Shown piece after piece: positions 50,401 to 60,174 of a DNA stretch of 64,000 nucleotides. Below the pieces are notes generated by a model, which was not told the origin of the DNA, ran no database searches, and worked only from the letters and a program-made list of their open reading frames with translations. How positions within the stretch are numbered: position 1 is the stretch's first letter; each line of letters starts with the position of its first letter. The translations under genes were made by a program, and so were the position numbers. This DNA comes from Cucumis sativus (lineage: Eukaryota > Streptophyta > Magnoliopsida > Cucurbitales > Cucurbitaceae), in the NCBI RefSeq assembly GCF_000004075.3, contig NC_026656.2, positions 24,500,607-24,564,606 of the forward strand, read 5' to 3'.

Positions 50401-53400
50401 AAGTACTTTATTTATAATGAAAACAAACTAATCCTAATCCTAGTTAATAAAAGAAACTCAATCCTACTTCTAAATAAAAAAAAGAAACTAATCCTAATCC
50501 TAATAAACAGAAAAAACTAATCCTAATCCTAATCCCAATAAACCAAAAAAACTAATCGTAATCGTAATCCTAATAAATTAAGGATTTGACCATATAGTAC
50601 CCTATTCCTACTACATCATAAAATATATCATGCGTATTGGAAGATAATGTTTTCATAGCTTGTTCATTGACCTTGCCTTCAAGCTGAACATGTTCCTGTT
50701 TGACCTGTGGAAGTATTGGTTCATATAGGGAAGCCTTTGGTGGTGTTTATATTTTGCTCTGTGCATACTGCAAAGCCATGTTGGTAATTGGTGTTATTCA
50801 TATTAAAAACCTCGTCTAAAAGAAACATTTAGGTCACAATCTCTTCTTTACATTGTAACTTTAAATTGTACTGTTTAGGTCTTTGGACATATCAGGAGGT
50901 CTTTGTGGAAGAACTTTGAGTGGACTTACAATGAAAATTCCAAAAACAAAATTCTTGCATTTCTTTCCAAGGGTGGAGGATGATTATCATCAACATTTAT
51001 GGCCTGAATCAATTCAGTTGATCTATTGATCATTTGCATCTTTGTTGCCCTTGGGTATTGATGCCCATGTTTTTTTTAGTCAAGTAGAGCGTTCTGGCAA
51101 GATTATATTTCTTTCAAGGTGGTAATGGCATTAGGATGGAATTTTGGGAGGACTTTTGGTTTTTGCCCCTTTCTTCAAGCGTTGACTTCCTTAGTTAACC
51201 ATTACTTGTCAAAAGAAAGAACAATTGCAGACTATTGGAAGGTGGATGATCTTGGTTGGACCTTGAGTTTGAGATATATGCTTGATGGGGAGTTTAAAGA
51301 GTGCTTGGCCTAGGCCTACAAACTAATAAGGGATACATTCCTAGTCAAGGTGAAGACCTTTGGGTGTGGTCTATATAACCCTCTGGATTTTTTCCACCAT
51401 ATTAGGCAATGTTTGTCCTCAATGCTGCCAATGCAAAGCCAGAAGAGTTCATTACGAAATCCTGGTTTGGAAATGTTAAATTCCAAATATTCATGTGGTT
51501 GTGGTCCATAGCCTACCAATAGCCTTAGTGCTTAAGATAAACACAGAAGGGAAACCCACATCTTTCCCCACTGGTCAATTCTCTACTACATTCTGGCTTT
51601 GTTTGGTGTGTATGTATATATATTTACACCATGCTCCTAGAGTTCAGTTCTCTACTACATGTTGAATTTGCTTGGTGTGTTTCTATAGATATCAACATGG
51701 TGCTCCTTGGTAGTTGGGTCAATTCTCTACTACATTCTGGCTTTGTTTGGTGTGCATGTATATATATTTACACCATGCTCCTAGAGTTCAGTTCTCTACT
51801 ACATGTTGAATTTGCTTGGTGTGTTTCTATAGATATCAACACGGTGCTCCTAGAGGTCTTATGAGATTGGTAGTTGGGGGAAAGTTGAAAGTCCTTTGGA
51901 GAAATGGCACTCGTGCTATTCTTTGGCTCCTTTGGATTGAGGAAAACAAATAGAAGTTTAATGATGATAATTTAGCATCTCTATACCATCGCCTTTATGG
52001 ACTATCCAATTTTAATCATGCTTTTGTTGCTGATGGTTGGAATGCTGATAATGGAGTTTGGAATTTGGATTTTCAAAGGAATCTCAAGGTTGATGAGATT
52101 AATTAAAATGGGCTTCTCTCACCCATATGCTTAGATCAGTCTCTTCAGTAAATGGCTCACAGAATTGGAAATATGGTAATTCTGGCACTTTTACTGTTCA
52201 TTTTATGGACCCTCTTCTGTTGCATGGAGGCATTCTCTTGATCCTCTGTACTCAGTTAGTTATTTGTAATGGTCTTTATTCTCAGAAGATTAAGATTTTC
52301 CTTTGGGAGTTGGTGGTGCCAACATGCAGAACCGTGTTTAGTGTCGAGGACCTTATGTTTCCCTTTTTCCTTTTTGGTGTATTATGTGAAGTTCTTCAAA
52401 GTCATCCTGTCATCTTGTTGGATTCTGTGGTTTTGTCACTCAGGATTGGGATTAATTCTCACAGCTGTTGGTTGAAGCATGATTCTTCCAGGGAACATTT
52501 TTTATATGTTATACATGGTTTTTCTGGGACTTCCTTTTCACGGGTGCAGAAACTCTCTGGATGGTTGTTAATGGTTCCTTATTTTGGTCTCTTTTCACGG
52601 GTGCAGAAACTCTCTGGATGGTTGTTAATGGTTTATTTTGGCTAGTTGTACGATATATTTTTTCCTCTTGAATAGTATACTTAAGTGTAAGTGATTAGGA
52701 CTTTAAATTCATTGGCACAAAAACATGGTTGGTTGGCTTTGACTTTGAGAGGTTCCAAACATCGAGACATATTTCGGCTCTAGGAGAACAAACATATTCA
52801 TTTGAAGTTTGGTCTTTCTTCCTTTCATGGGAAGTTTAATAAAGAAGTATTGGTTAATTTCTTAAGCATGTGGTTGGTTCTCTAACTCAATGAGGTGGTG
52901 GGGGGTGGGTTGGGGTTGATTTAGCTGGTGACTTCAATTGTAAGTGAGCTGGCATTTGGGTGATTAAACGCATAAAATGTTAGTCATTGTGGAATTTCCA
53001 TGATCATTAACAGTTACGCTAAAGTTACCATTAAGTAGTTTTAAGTACTTACAAGCTGCCATTAGGCTTTAGAGTGGATGGGTGTAAAGGAACTATAAGT
53101 TGAATTTGTAATTGGTGGGTGGTTATTTTGTAGAATTGACTTACACCAATCTCGTAACTTACTTTGAAAACTGAAATCACCTGTCTTGTATACTTAAAAC
53201 TGGGTGTCACTAATTTACACGGATTTGATGCCTTGTAGATATCTGATTTACTTCGGCATGATTCACTAACCACGGATCATACTCTAGTATACATTCTTAC
53301 ACTGGGAGTAGTGGAAAGCTACAGAAACCTTGGGATAGGTACGAGTTTGTTAGAGCTATCTGTTTTTTTTTTTAACACACAAATTCATGTTTACAAATAA

Positions 53401-56400
53401 TCAGCTAATTTTTATGTACTGATTGCAGCTAGTTCACTTGTTCAAAAGGTAATTAAATATGCCTCAAGCATCCCAACTTGCCGAGCAGTTTATTTGCATG
53501 TCATTTCATACAATACTACTGCTATCAATTTCTACAAGAAAATGTCATTCAAGTGCCTACAAAGACTGCCGGGCTTTTACTTTATCAGTGGGCAGCATTA
53601 TGATTCTTACCTGTTTGTCTACTATGTAAATGGTGGTCGATCTCCATGCTCTCTATTGTAAGTATCGAATATCAACAACCTTTAAACTCTCATGTCTTAT
53701 ATTACTTGTTCTTTTTCATGATCTCATGCTGGTTGAGAATGACCCCTTCCTTAATCCGATGAGAGTTCTCTTTTTCCCTCTTAAAAGCAACCAAAACCTC
53801 ATCAAGAATCCTTTGATTTTTGGATTTTTGGATTTTTAGATTAATAGATTAATTATTAATGAGAAACATAGTGTTAGGATACTAACAATAATTTAGACCG
53901 AAAGGACTGTATAAATGGCTTAAACAGAGGCGGTACTCTGGTTTACTTTATTTATATATAAAGCCAAATGATCCAGATTCACAAGATGAAAAGAAATAAC
54001 AAGAAACAACAAGGAAAAATGCAGAAAAGATCATACCAGCCTCTTGGTTTTAAGAGACCCTGGTGGCTGCTGTAGCCCTACCTCCTAAAAGATAAAAATA
54101 CCCTAGCTACTCCAACCTAATAATCCTATTTATAGACTCACATATTCCTCAGCCCAGTGGGCCCTACCACTCAGAACGTCCTTCCAATCATTTCTCCATA
54201 ATAATTCCCTGTGCAGTTACTTTTCTACCCTTCCTCCTATAAGTATGGATAATTGGGGGTCTTACAATACCCCTCGGTTCCAAGTTCACCTTGTCCTCAA
54301 GGTGGAAGGTGGGAAACTGTTGATTCATTTGGTACACTGCTTCCCAGGTAGCCTCGTTCTCCGGTAGTTCTTTCCATTTCACCAACCACTCGTTGGCCCC
54401 CAAGTCCTTATTCCATCGAATGCCCAGTACGGTTTCTGGTTGTAGCTGTAGTTCAAACTCTTCCGTTAGTACTGGTTGTTGGATTTGTACTACATGTGTT
54501 TTTCCCAATTTCAGTTTCAGTTGGGAAATATGGAAGACGTCATGAATGGAAGCTTCGGGCGGTAACTGCAGCCTATACGCCACTTCTCCAATTTCTTCAA
54601 TTATGCGGTAAGGTCCATAGAATTTAGGGGCCAACTTCTCCGATCTCTTTCGTGCTAGAGAATGTTGCCTATAGGGTCGAAGCTTGAGATATACCTCATC
54701 TCCCACCTTGAACTTAAGTTCCCTCCTCTTAGAGTCTGCCATTTTCTTCATTCGGTTCTGCGCCACGTTCAGGTTCTCCTTTAGAGCAATCAGTGCTAAA
54801 TCCCTCTCTTTCAGCATTAGTTCCACCTCATTGTGAGGAGTCTTGTGATTGCCGTATGATAGCAGCGGAGGAGGTGATCGTCCATATACAATCTGGAAGG
54901 GATTTGATCTTGAGGAGGCATGGAAAGTTGTATTATACCATAGTTCTGCCCAGGGAATGAACTTATTCCACTTTGTCGGCTGCTCATTACAAAAACACCT
55001 CAGATAAGTTTCTACACAACGGTTTACTCTTTCAGTTTGTCCGTCCGTTTGAGGGTGGAATGCCGTACTTCTTTTTAAAAGGGTTCCCATGCTAGCAAAT
55101 ATTTCTTTCCAAAAGTTGCTTATGAAAATTTTATCCCTCGGTTCTTCGAATAAATCCGTGTACTGCTGGAGTAAGACTTGAATCATTGGAGATTCTTCCT
55201 CATCCCCCTTCACTCTCTGTACTTCATCCAATTCCCCATCTTCCTCTGCCTCATAGTTCTGCATTTCGAGTAAGAAGCCTTGGTCGTCCTCTTCCCATGT
55301 TTTTTCAATAGTTTTCAGAGAGCACTCTGCCCTAATAAGTGAAGGATCTCCTTTTAAGATAAACTGTTTTTTTCCCATCCGAAATGTCATGGTCAGGGAT
55401 GGCCAGTGTATCTTCATGGTTCCCGTTGTGTTTAACCATTGCATCCCTAGAATCACATCTACACTCCCCAGTTCAATTGCTAAAAAATCAGCCACGATTG
55501 TGATCTCTTTAAGTTTTAGTTCTAACCTGTTACACACGCCTCTTCCTTGGCATCTTGTACCATCTCCGATAGTGACTCCAAACGGAGTATGATTCTCTAA
55601 CTCCAGTCCCACTTCCTCCACAATTTTGTTGTGTATGAAATTGTGGGTGGCCCCACTATCAATCAGTATCAATACTTCTTTCCCTTTAATTTCGCCTTTG
55701 ATCTTCATCGTTCCTTTACTTGTTAGGCCATGTATTGCCTTTAACTCAATTTCGGTTCCCTCCTCCAGTGTAAGCTGATTCAACTCTAATACTTCTTCAT
55801 TAGTTTCCTCTGTTCTGTCTTCTTCTTCCAGACTTTCTTCTTCATTCATGATAAACAGCATCAGCTCTCTTTTGTCCTTCATTTTGCATCGATGTCCAGG
55901 GGAGTACCTTTCATTGCATTTAAAACACAGACCCTTGTCAAGTCGTGCTCTGAATTCCGCATCCGATAAGCGTTTCACTGGTGGTTCACTCTTCTGGTAG
56001 TTGCCTTTAATGGGAATTGTCACCTGTTTCAAAGGAAACTCTGTTTTCCTGGTGATTCCCTTCTCCCCACCTTCTGGACCCTTGTTCGTGCTTCCTTCGC
56101 CTTTTTTGTAATTCAGTCCTCCCCCTTCTGCCTTGGACCATTGCAGGGCTAAATTTCTGTCGTTGACCAGCTGTGCCTCTCTCATACACTCCTCCAATGT
56201 TAGTGGATTGCGGCTCACGACTTCAGCTTGCAGGTTCGGCTCTAGCCCAGTCAGGAATGCATCCCTTAACACACTCTCTGTCATGTGGGGCAGGGGTGCT
56301 GAATAATTAACAAATTTCTTTACATAATCATTGTAGGAACCGTCTTGTTCAATCCTGATCAGTCTCGCCACTAAACTCTTCTGCCCTGTGTCTTTAAAAA

Positions 56401-58071
56401 AATCAAACATCCTTTCTTTTAGATCCTCCCACGACTCCACCTTCCTCCGATTGTGTGACCATCTGTACCAGTCTACCTCATCTTGTCCAAAGCTGACTAC
56501 TGCTACCTTGACCTTTTCGGTCTCGGGTAGATTATTGATCTCAAAAAAATGCTCTGCCCTGTAAACCCAAGATTCCGGGTTTTCTCCCAAGAACATTGGC
56601 ATCTCTAATTTCTTATATTTACTACGGTCACCCATGGTCAAGTTCCCTTCGTTATGAACATCGGTTTCCTCAGCTTTTCCCTTCAGTTTCATTACTGAAC
56701 CGTCGGAGGTCCCAGATTCCTCCCTTCTTTTGTAGCTATGGTTCTCTCTTAGATCCTCAGCCATTCGTTCCATTGCTTTTTTCATTTCTAACAGCATCTC
56801 TTTCAGACCCATTATTTCCTTCTCAGTTCCATCCACTCTGTCTTCTATTTGTCTCTGCGCCATTAGTCTAGTAACCACCCCCAGTTTTTTCGGGCTCTGA
56901 TACCAATTGTTAGGATACTAACAATAATTTAGACCGAAAGGACTGTATAAATGGCTTAAACAGAGGCGGTACTCTGGTTTACTTTATTTATATATAAAGC
57001 CAAATGATCCAGATTCACAAGATGAAAAGAAATAACAAGAAACAACAAGGAAAAATGCAGAAAAGATCATACCAGCCTCTTGGTTTTAAGAGACCCTGGT
57101 GGCTGCTGTAGCCCTACCTCCTAAAAGATAAAAATACCCTAGCTACTCCAACCTAATAATCCTATTTATAGACTCACATATTCCTCAGCCCAGTGGGCCC
57201 TACCACTCAGAACGTCCTTCCAATCATTTCTCCATAATAATTCCCTGTGCAGTTACTTTTCTACCCTTCCTCCTATAAGTATGGATAATTGGGGGTCTTA
57301 CACATAGATAGACCTGAAACATGTCAACTGTAGAGGAAACAACTTATCTAATCTAGTCTCCTTTTCAAAAAAAAAAAAAAAAAAAAAAAAACTTATCTAA
57401 TCTATTACCAAAACCTGAAATACTTGTTCAAACTTCTTACCTATTAACATATATAAAGTTTATGTAAACATGGAAATTTTGGGTTGTTGGGGACTGTTGG
57501 TCATCATTTTTGGGTAGTAGGGGAGGAGGGAGAAACTAGACAATGAGAGTAGATTGAGAAAGGATAGAGTGCGGGGAAGAAATTATGGAAGGGACGGAAT
57601 CAGGTGGAAGAAATCAAATACACTAGGAACTGGAATTTAAAGAAGTGATATATAAAGGGAGTGCTAGAAAGACTTAGAATCCCATTCTTTATTATCATTT
57701 TAATTCTGTGAACTATTATCTCAATAAAATGTATGTTTCAGTTTATTGTATTTGAAACCTTCCATTTGCCAATACAAATATTGGATGGTTCAATAACTGG
57801 TAAGCTTGGGATACAACAAAAATCTTCTAAATCTTCAAACTAACGTTTGTCCTTTTTTAATTGATTCATTTTGCGTACTTGCAGAGAGGTTGTGACTTTC
57901 ATGGTGAGTTATTTAAGGGACGGTATAAAGTTTGTAACTTCAAGGCTGAGGAAGAATGAAAAGAGGAAGGTGTCAAAATGGTCTAAATGTAAAGAATCTC
58001 ATAGCCTTATATCCATGGCGCAGAGCAAGAGAAATCTAGGGGTTGAAAGCAATGGCTATGAATGTGTTTAA
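47486..58071 (+). CDS. GNAT acetyltransferase, MCC1/NAA60-like
   Basis: An acetyl-CoA-dependent N-acetyltransferase close to Arabidopsis MCC1 (histone acetyltransferase affecting meiotic crossovers) and its paralogue NAA60 (N-terminal acetyltransferase). Exons 47486-47592, 47682-47826, 53239-53338, 53429-53657 and 57885-58071 join to 768 nt, 255 residues, all in phase. Seen: ICYRPIEPSDLE near the start, YEAEFFQNVVNGRDIVSWAA, DELIGFVTAR, YILTLGVVESYRNLGIAS with the acetyl-CoA loop RNLGIA (113-118), AVYLHVISYNTTAINFYKKM, then a basic C-terminal tail. Introns 2 (5.4 kb) and 4 (4.2 kb) are swollen by retroelements, but splice borders are intact. Which of the two roles applies cannot be told here. 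Confidence 0.9.
48110..50330 (-). pseudogene. Ty3/gypsy relic with gag joined to integrase
   Basis: Lies antisense in intron 2 of the GNAT gene. Minus-strand reading from 49620 gives a gag-like block EYIEEFHRLGARTNL, then RFDIQEKVKLQPFLTLSDVI, which passes at about 49490 directly into LCIPPTSLREAL and GHFGHGKTFHIISQRFFWPQ, the integrase zinc-finger region. CAVCQRAK and the later block HPQTDGQTEVTSRSLGNMI follow (49399-48687). Protease, reverse transcriptase and RNase H are missing. A purine tract tctagggggtgga and an LTR start TGATGTAATAC (minus) fall near 48375-48395. Stops and frame breaks show it is dead. LTR-like sequence with a TATA box at about 50340-50625 may be its other end but does not obviously match. 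Confidence 0.7.
50430..50585. repeat. Tandem array of actaatcctaatcctaataaa-like units
   Basis: Imperfect units of about 22-30 bp built from ctaatcctaatcc and A-rich linkers repeat at least four times. The words resemble plant telomere repeats only loosely, so an LTR-internal minisatellite is more likely. Confidence 0.6.
51100..52530 (+). pseudogene. Decayed LINE ORF2 fragments
   Basis: In intron 2 of the GNAT gene. Plus-strand pieces read like the end of plant LINE polyproteins: LGWTLSLRYMLDGEFKECLA, then a W-rich stretch, LWLLWIEENK (about 51925-51950), and KIKIFLWELVVP with a zf-RVT-like continuation (52285-52480). The order suggests two truncated or rearranged copies. No target duplication is visible. 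Confidence 0.5.
51574..51861. repeat. Two 144-bp tandem units with internal half-repeats
   Basis: The unit gtcaattctctactacattc begins at 51574 and again at 51718 with only a few differences. Each unit itself contains two related halves of about 72 bp starting ttctctactaca, so the tract grew by two rounds of duplication. Confidence 0.88.
52535..52645. repeat. 57-bp tandem duplication
   Basis: ttttcacgggtgcagaaac starts at 52535 and again at 52592, the second copy ending around 52640 after a small deletion. Confidence 0.85.
52646..53238 (+). other. Right end of intron 2 of the GNAT gene
   Basis: Ordinary intron sequence ending in the acceptor ccttgtag before 53239. No element recognised. Confidence 0.45.
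53872..54266 (-). repeat. 3' LTR of the gypsy element
   Basis: 395 bp, identical by eye to 56908-57302. On the minus strand it contains a TATA-like tctataaatagg (about 54125-54140), the likely promoter. Confidence 0.93.
54188..56878 (-). CDS. Gag-protease-(deletion)-integrase end-chromodomain polyprotein of the gypsy element
   Basis: Open for 896 residues from 56878. Domains: coiled start and gag (about 1-315), zinc knuckle CFKCNERYSPGHRC (318-331), aspartic protease with LIDSGATHNFIH (405-416), then a stretch ending QQYTDLFEEPRD. At residue 581-583 (about 55130-55142) it passes straight into KIFISNFWKEIF and HPQTDGQTERVNR, the last third of integrase. It goes on with GRSPPPLLSY, the integrase C-terminus, and a chromodomain (about 815-870) containing EWLVKWKELPENEATWE. 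Full chromovirus polyproteins run to about 1,450 residues. Reverse transcriptase, RNase H and the first two integrase aspartates are absent. The deletion keeps the frame. The last 26 codons lie in the 3' LTR. Confidence 0.93.
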   Translation of the reverse strand: MVTRLMAQRQIEDRVDGTEKEIMGLKEMLLEMKKAMERMAEDLRENHSYKRREESGTSDGSVMKLKGKAEETDVHNEGNLTMGDRSKYKKLEMPMFLGENPESWVYRAEHFFEINNLPETEKVKVAVVSFGQDEVDWYRWSHNRRKVESWEDLKERMFDFFKDTGQKSLVARLIRIEQDGSYNDYVKKFVNYSAPLPHMTESVLRDAFLTGLEPNLQAEVVSRNPLTLEECMREAQLVNDRNLALQWSKAEGGGLNYKKGEGSTNKGPEGGEKGITRKTEFPLKQVTIPIKGNYQKSEPPVKRLSDAEFRARLDKGLCFKCNERYSPGHRCKMKDKRELMLFIMNEEESLEEEDRTEETNEEVLELNQLTLEEGTEIELKAIHGLTSKGTMKIKGEIKGKEVLILIDSGATHNFIHNKIVEEVGLELENHTPFGVTIGDGTRCQGRGVCNRLELKLKEITIVADFLAIELGSVDVILGMQWLNTTGTMKIHWPSLTMTFRMGKKQFILKGDPSLIRAECSLKTIEKTWEEDDQGFLLEMQNYEAEEDGELDEVQRVKGDEEESPMIQVLLQQYTDLFEEPRDKIFISNFWKEIFASMGTLLKRSTAFHPQTDGQTERVNRCVETYLRCFCNEQPTKWNKFIPWAELWYNTTFHASSRSNPFQIVYGRSPPPLLSYGNHKTPHNEVELMLKERDLALIALKENLNVAQNRMKKMADSKRRELKFKVGDEVYLKLRPYRQHSLARKRSEKLAPKFYGPYRIIEEIGEVAYRLQLPPEASIHDVFHISQLKLKLGKTHVVQIQQPVLTEEFELQLQPETVLGIRWNKDLGANEWLVKWKELPENEATWEAVYQMNQQFPTFHLEDKVNLEPRGIVRPPIIHTYRRKGRKVTAQGIIMEK
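56908..57302 (-). repeat. 5' LTR of the gypsy element
   Basis: 395 bp, next to the tRNA-Met primer site (56894-56905). Identical by eye to the 3' LTR. Confidence 0.93.
57308..57884 (+). other. Right end of intron 4 of the GNAT gene
   Basis: Contains a poly-A run near 57367-57391 and ends in the acceptor gtacttgcag before 57885. Nothing else is recognised. Confidence 0.5.
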
Positions 58072-59154
58072 TTTGATTCTGATGTTGAGCGCTGAGAAGG
58101 AACAACACAGAGAAAGATTGATCCCACACTGGATACCTACTCTTCCTTCTACACTTTATAATTTATTGTAGTTTTAAACCGTATATATACATAGATGATG
58201 ATGATGATGATGATATTCTATGTTCAATGTAATAAGGCTTTGGTGATGTTTAATGTGAAATGAGGCTTCTGTATTCTTAATTCTTTAAAGTCCTTTGTGA
58301 CAAGGAGTTATTGACCCCTTATTGTAGTTTCCGTTGCTTAAAGAAATCATTTGAAGAATTGGAACGGGTGCAATGAGTTACTATACATCTACATTATGAA
58401 TTTAAATGGGGTGGGGGGAACTAGAATTTGTCAAATCCTGTGATCTCAGCAATCTGTCGATTTTCAACTCATTGATAGGGCAATTAAGACACAATCTTCA
58501 AACATGTTGCTGATGTAATTGTTGGCGCATTTCAACATCTTCTTCCTTCCAACCTTATTTTGCTACCGACTCAACTTCTGGGTTACTTGGTGGCCAAATT
58601 TGAAACACAATCTATTTTGAAATATGAACTTATTCAAAATAACCTCAAAAAATGCATAAAAAAGAATGGAAAATGATTTAACGACATAGAAAAGGATTAT
58701 TGTCTACCCATAATAGATAATGAATAATAGACAAAATTATTAGTGAATAGATAAAATTATTAGTGATAGATAATACTAGTTTATCATAAGTTGAGAGGAA
58801 AAAATGAATTTAATATTATTCATCCATTACCCAAAACTCTCTTTTAAGTCACTCACTAACCAGGGTGGTTAACAACACTAACCACACAACTAACCATTAA
58901 CCTAAATAACCCACACCCCCTCCCCAAGATGAACAATGCAAATTAAAAATGCCCATCTTGACCATAAAACCAGGAGGAATTGTGGAGCTTAAACCTTTTT
59001 GTAAACATGTAGGGCAACTAAAATTAAGTTCGGGCCGGAAGAAGCTTCAAAACTCCTCGTTCAATGAAAATCTATTTCAATAAAATAATTTTGAAAACAT
59101 AAGAAGCTGATAGACCCACAATAGAAAATACAAAAAATCTCCTAGTCAACATGC
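58072..59154. other. GNAT gene 3' region and spacer
   Basis: A GAT microsatellite stands at about 58195-58214. 58690-58790 holds tctatc/gataga-type words like the repeat at 3190-3400. No gene recognised. Confidence 0.45.
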
Positions 59155-59194
59155 GATTAATCAGCCACACGCCCTCATGTAATTTTTCTTCTAA

Positions 59195-59607
59195 ATGATC
59201 ATGATACGTGATCATGTATGAAATGATACACAATCATGTAGGTAGTATCAACATCAACCACACGCGAACAATATAATTTTTCTTCAAGACAATCATGATA
59301 CGTGATCGTGTATCAATGATCGTGTAGGAAATGATACACGATCGCTTAAAAAATGATACATGATCGTGTAGTTTATGATGCACAATTGTTAGTTCATGAT
59401 AAACAATGGTTTTGAAAAAGCCATAGTAAACGATTGTGTAGATAATGATACACAACCATGTGTAGTTTATGATACATGATCGTGTAGTTCATGATACGAT
59501 CAAGTAGTTCATGATAACAATAATTTTAAAAAGCGCTAGTAAACTATCATGTATATCATGATAAATGATCGTGTAATTTCCGATACACGATAGTGTAGTT
59601 CTTGATA
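59195..59607. repeat. Array of palindromic units of the type atgatacacgatcgtgtag
   Basis: About fifteen imperfect copies of a 19-22 bp word, each near-palindromic around cgatcg (tacacgatcgtgta), linked by agttcatgat-like spacers. Two longer units share a ttttgaaaaagcc(a/g)tagtaaac block. The array continues after 60130 (agttcatgatacatgatg), so the insert at 59608-60129 interrupted it. No coding frame crosses it. Spacers are not unique, so it is not CRISPR-like. Confidence 0.8.
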
Positions 59608-60129
59608 GGAGTGTTAAAAAAAAGTTGAAAATCGAATCGATTAAATCGAACCCAAATCAAATACATGTGGGGTTCGATTCGGTTTGTGTTAAATTGAAAC
59701 CGATTCTTATGTGGTTCGGTTCAGTCTAAGACATTAAACTGATTCTAAAACTGAATCAAACTGCTTTATTTTAAAATATATGTATATATAATTAAATATA
59801 CAAGTATACCTTAAGGTGGGGTATAAGTGTAACTTTGTAAGAATTATTTTGATGGACTTTCAAACATCAATATTTAAAACTTCGTACAAATTAATTTAAT
59901 ATGTGTTTATAACTTTGTAGGACTTTTATTTATGTATAATGTTCATAAAAGATTTCGATTATAATATTTATGCATAAGTAGTTCAATTTTATTATGCATA
60001 AGTAGTTCAGTTTCAATTCGGTTTGACATTGATGAGCAATTCGGTTCGGTTTCATATGAGATTTTTTTGCATTTTGCAGTTCGATGCAGTTTTAGCTTGA
60101 AACCGATCCAAACCAAACTGTGAACACCC
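59608..60129. mobile_element. MITE-like insert in the palindromic array
   Basis: About 522 bp with ends ggagtgtt and gaacaccc that are roughly inverted, flanked on both sides by ATA, and interrupting the repeat array. It contains words of the type ggttcggtt/aaccgaacc near both ends, a pattern common in plant miniature inverted-repeat elements. No coding capacity. The 3-bp flank would suit a PIF/Harbinger type, but that is inference. Confidence 0.55.
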
Positions 60130-60174
60130 ATAGTTCATGATACATGATGATTGTGAAAAGCCCTATGACAAACG

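Larger units (their letters stand above)
53872..57302 (-). mobile_element. Young gypsy (chromovirus) element lacking reverse transcriptase
   Basis: A 3,431-bp LTR element in intron 4 of the GNAT gene, antisense to it. Two 395-bp LTRs (53872-54266 and 56908-57302) look identical base for base. The target duplication CATAG is at 53867-53871 and 57303-57307. On the minus strand the LTR begins TGTAAGACC and ends CTAACA. The primer site TGGTATCAGAGC is at 56894-56905. A purine-rich tract ccgaggggtat precedes the 3' LTR. One frame of 896 codons fills the inside. Identical LTRs mean a very recent insertion, yet the element has no reverse transcriptase, so it must have been copied by another element's enzymes. 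Confidence 0.95.

Noticed and set aside
50430..50585. Interstitial telomere repeats
   Set aside because: The ctaatcc words differ from the plant ccctaaa repeat and are spaced by A-rich linkers.
57871..57884. Start of the last GNAT exon as an independent gene (ATG at 57871)
   Set aside because: The ATG lies in the intron just before the acceptor gtacttgcag. The frame only makes sense as exon 5.
59195..59607. CRISPR-like array
   Set aside because: The context is plant nuclear DNA, the units are imperfect palindromes and the spacers are short and themselves related.
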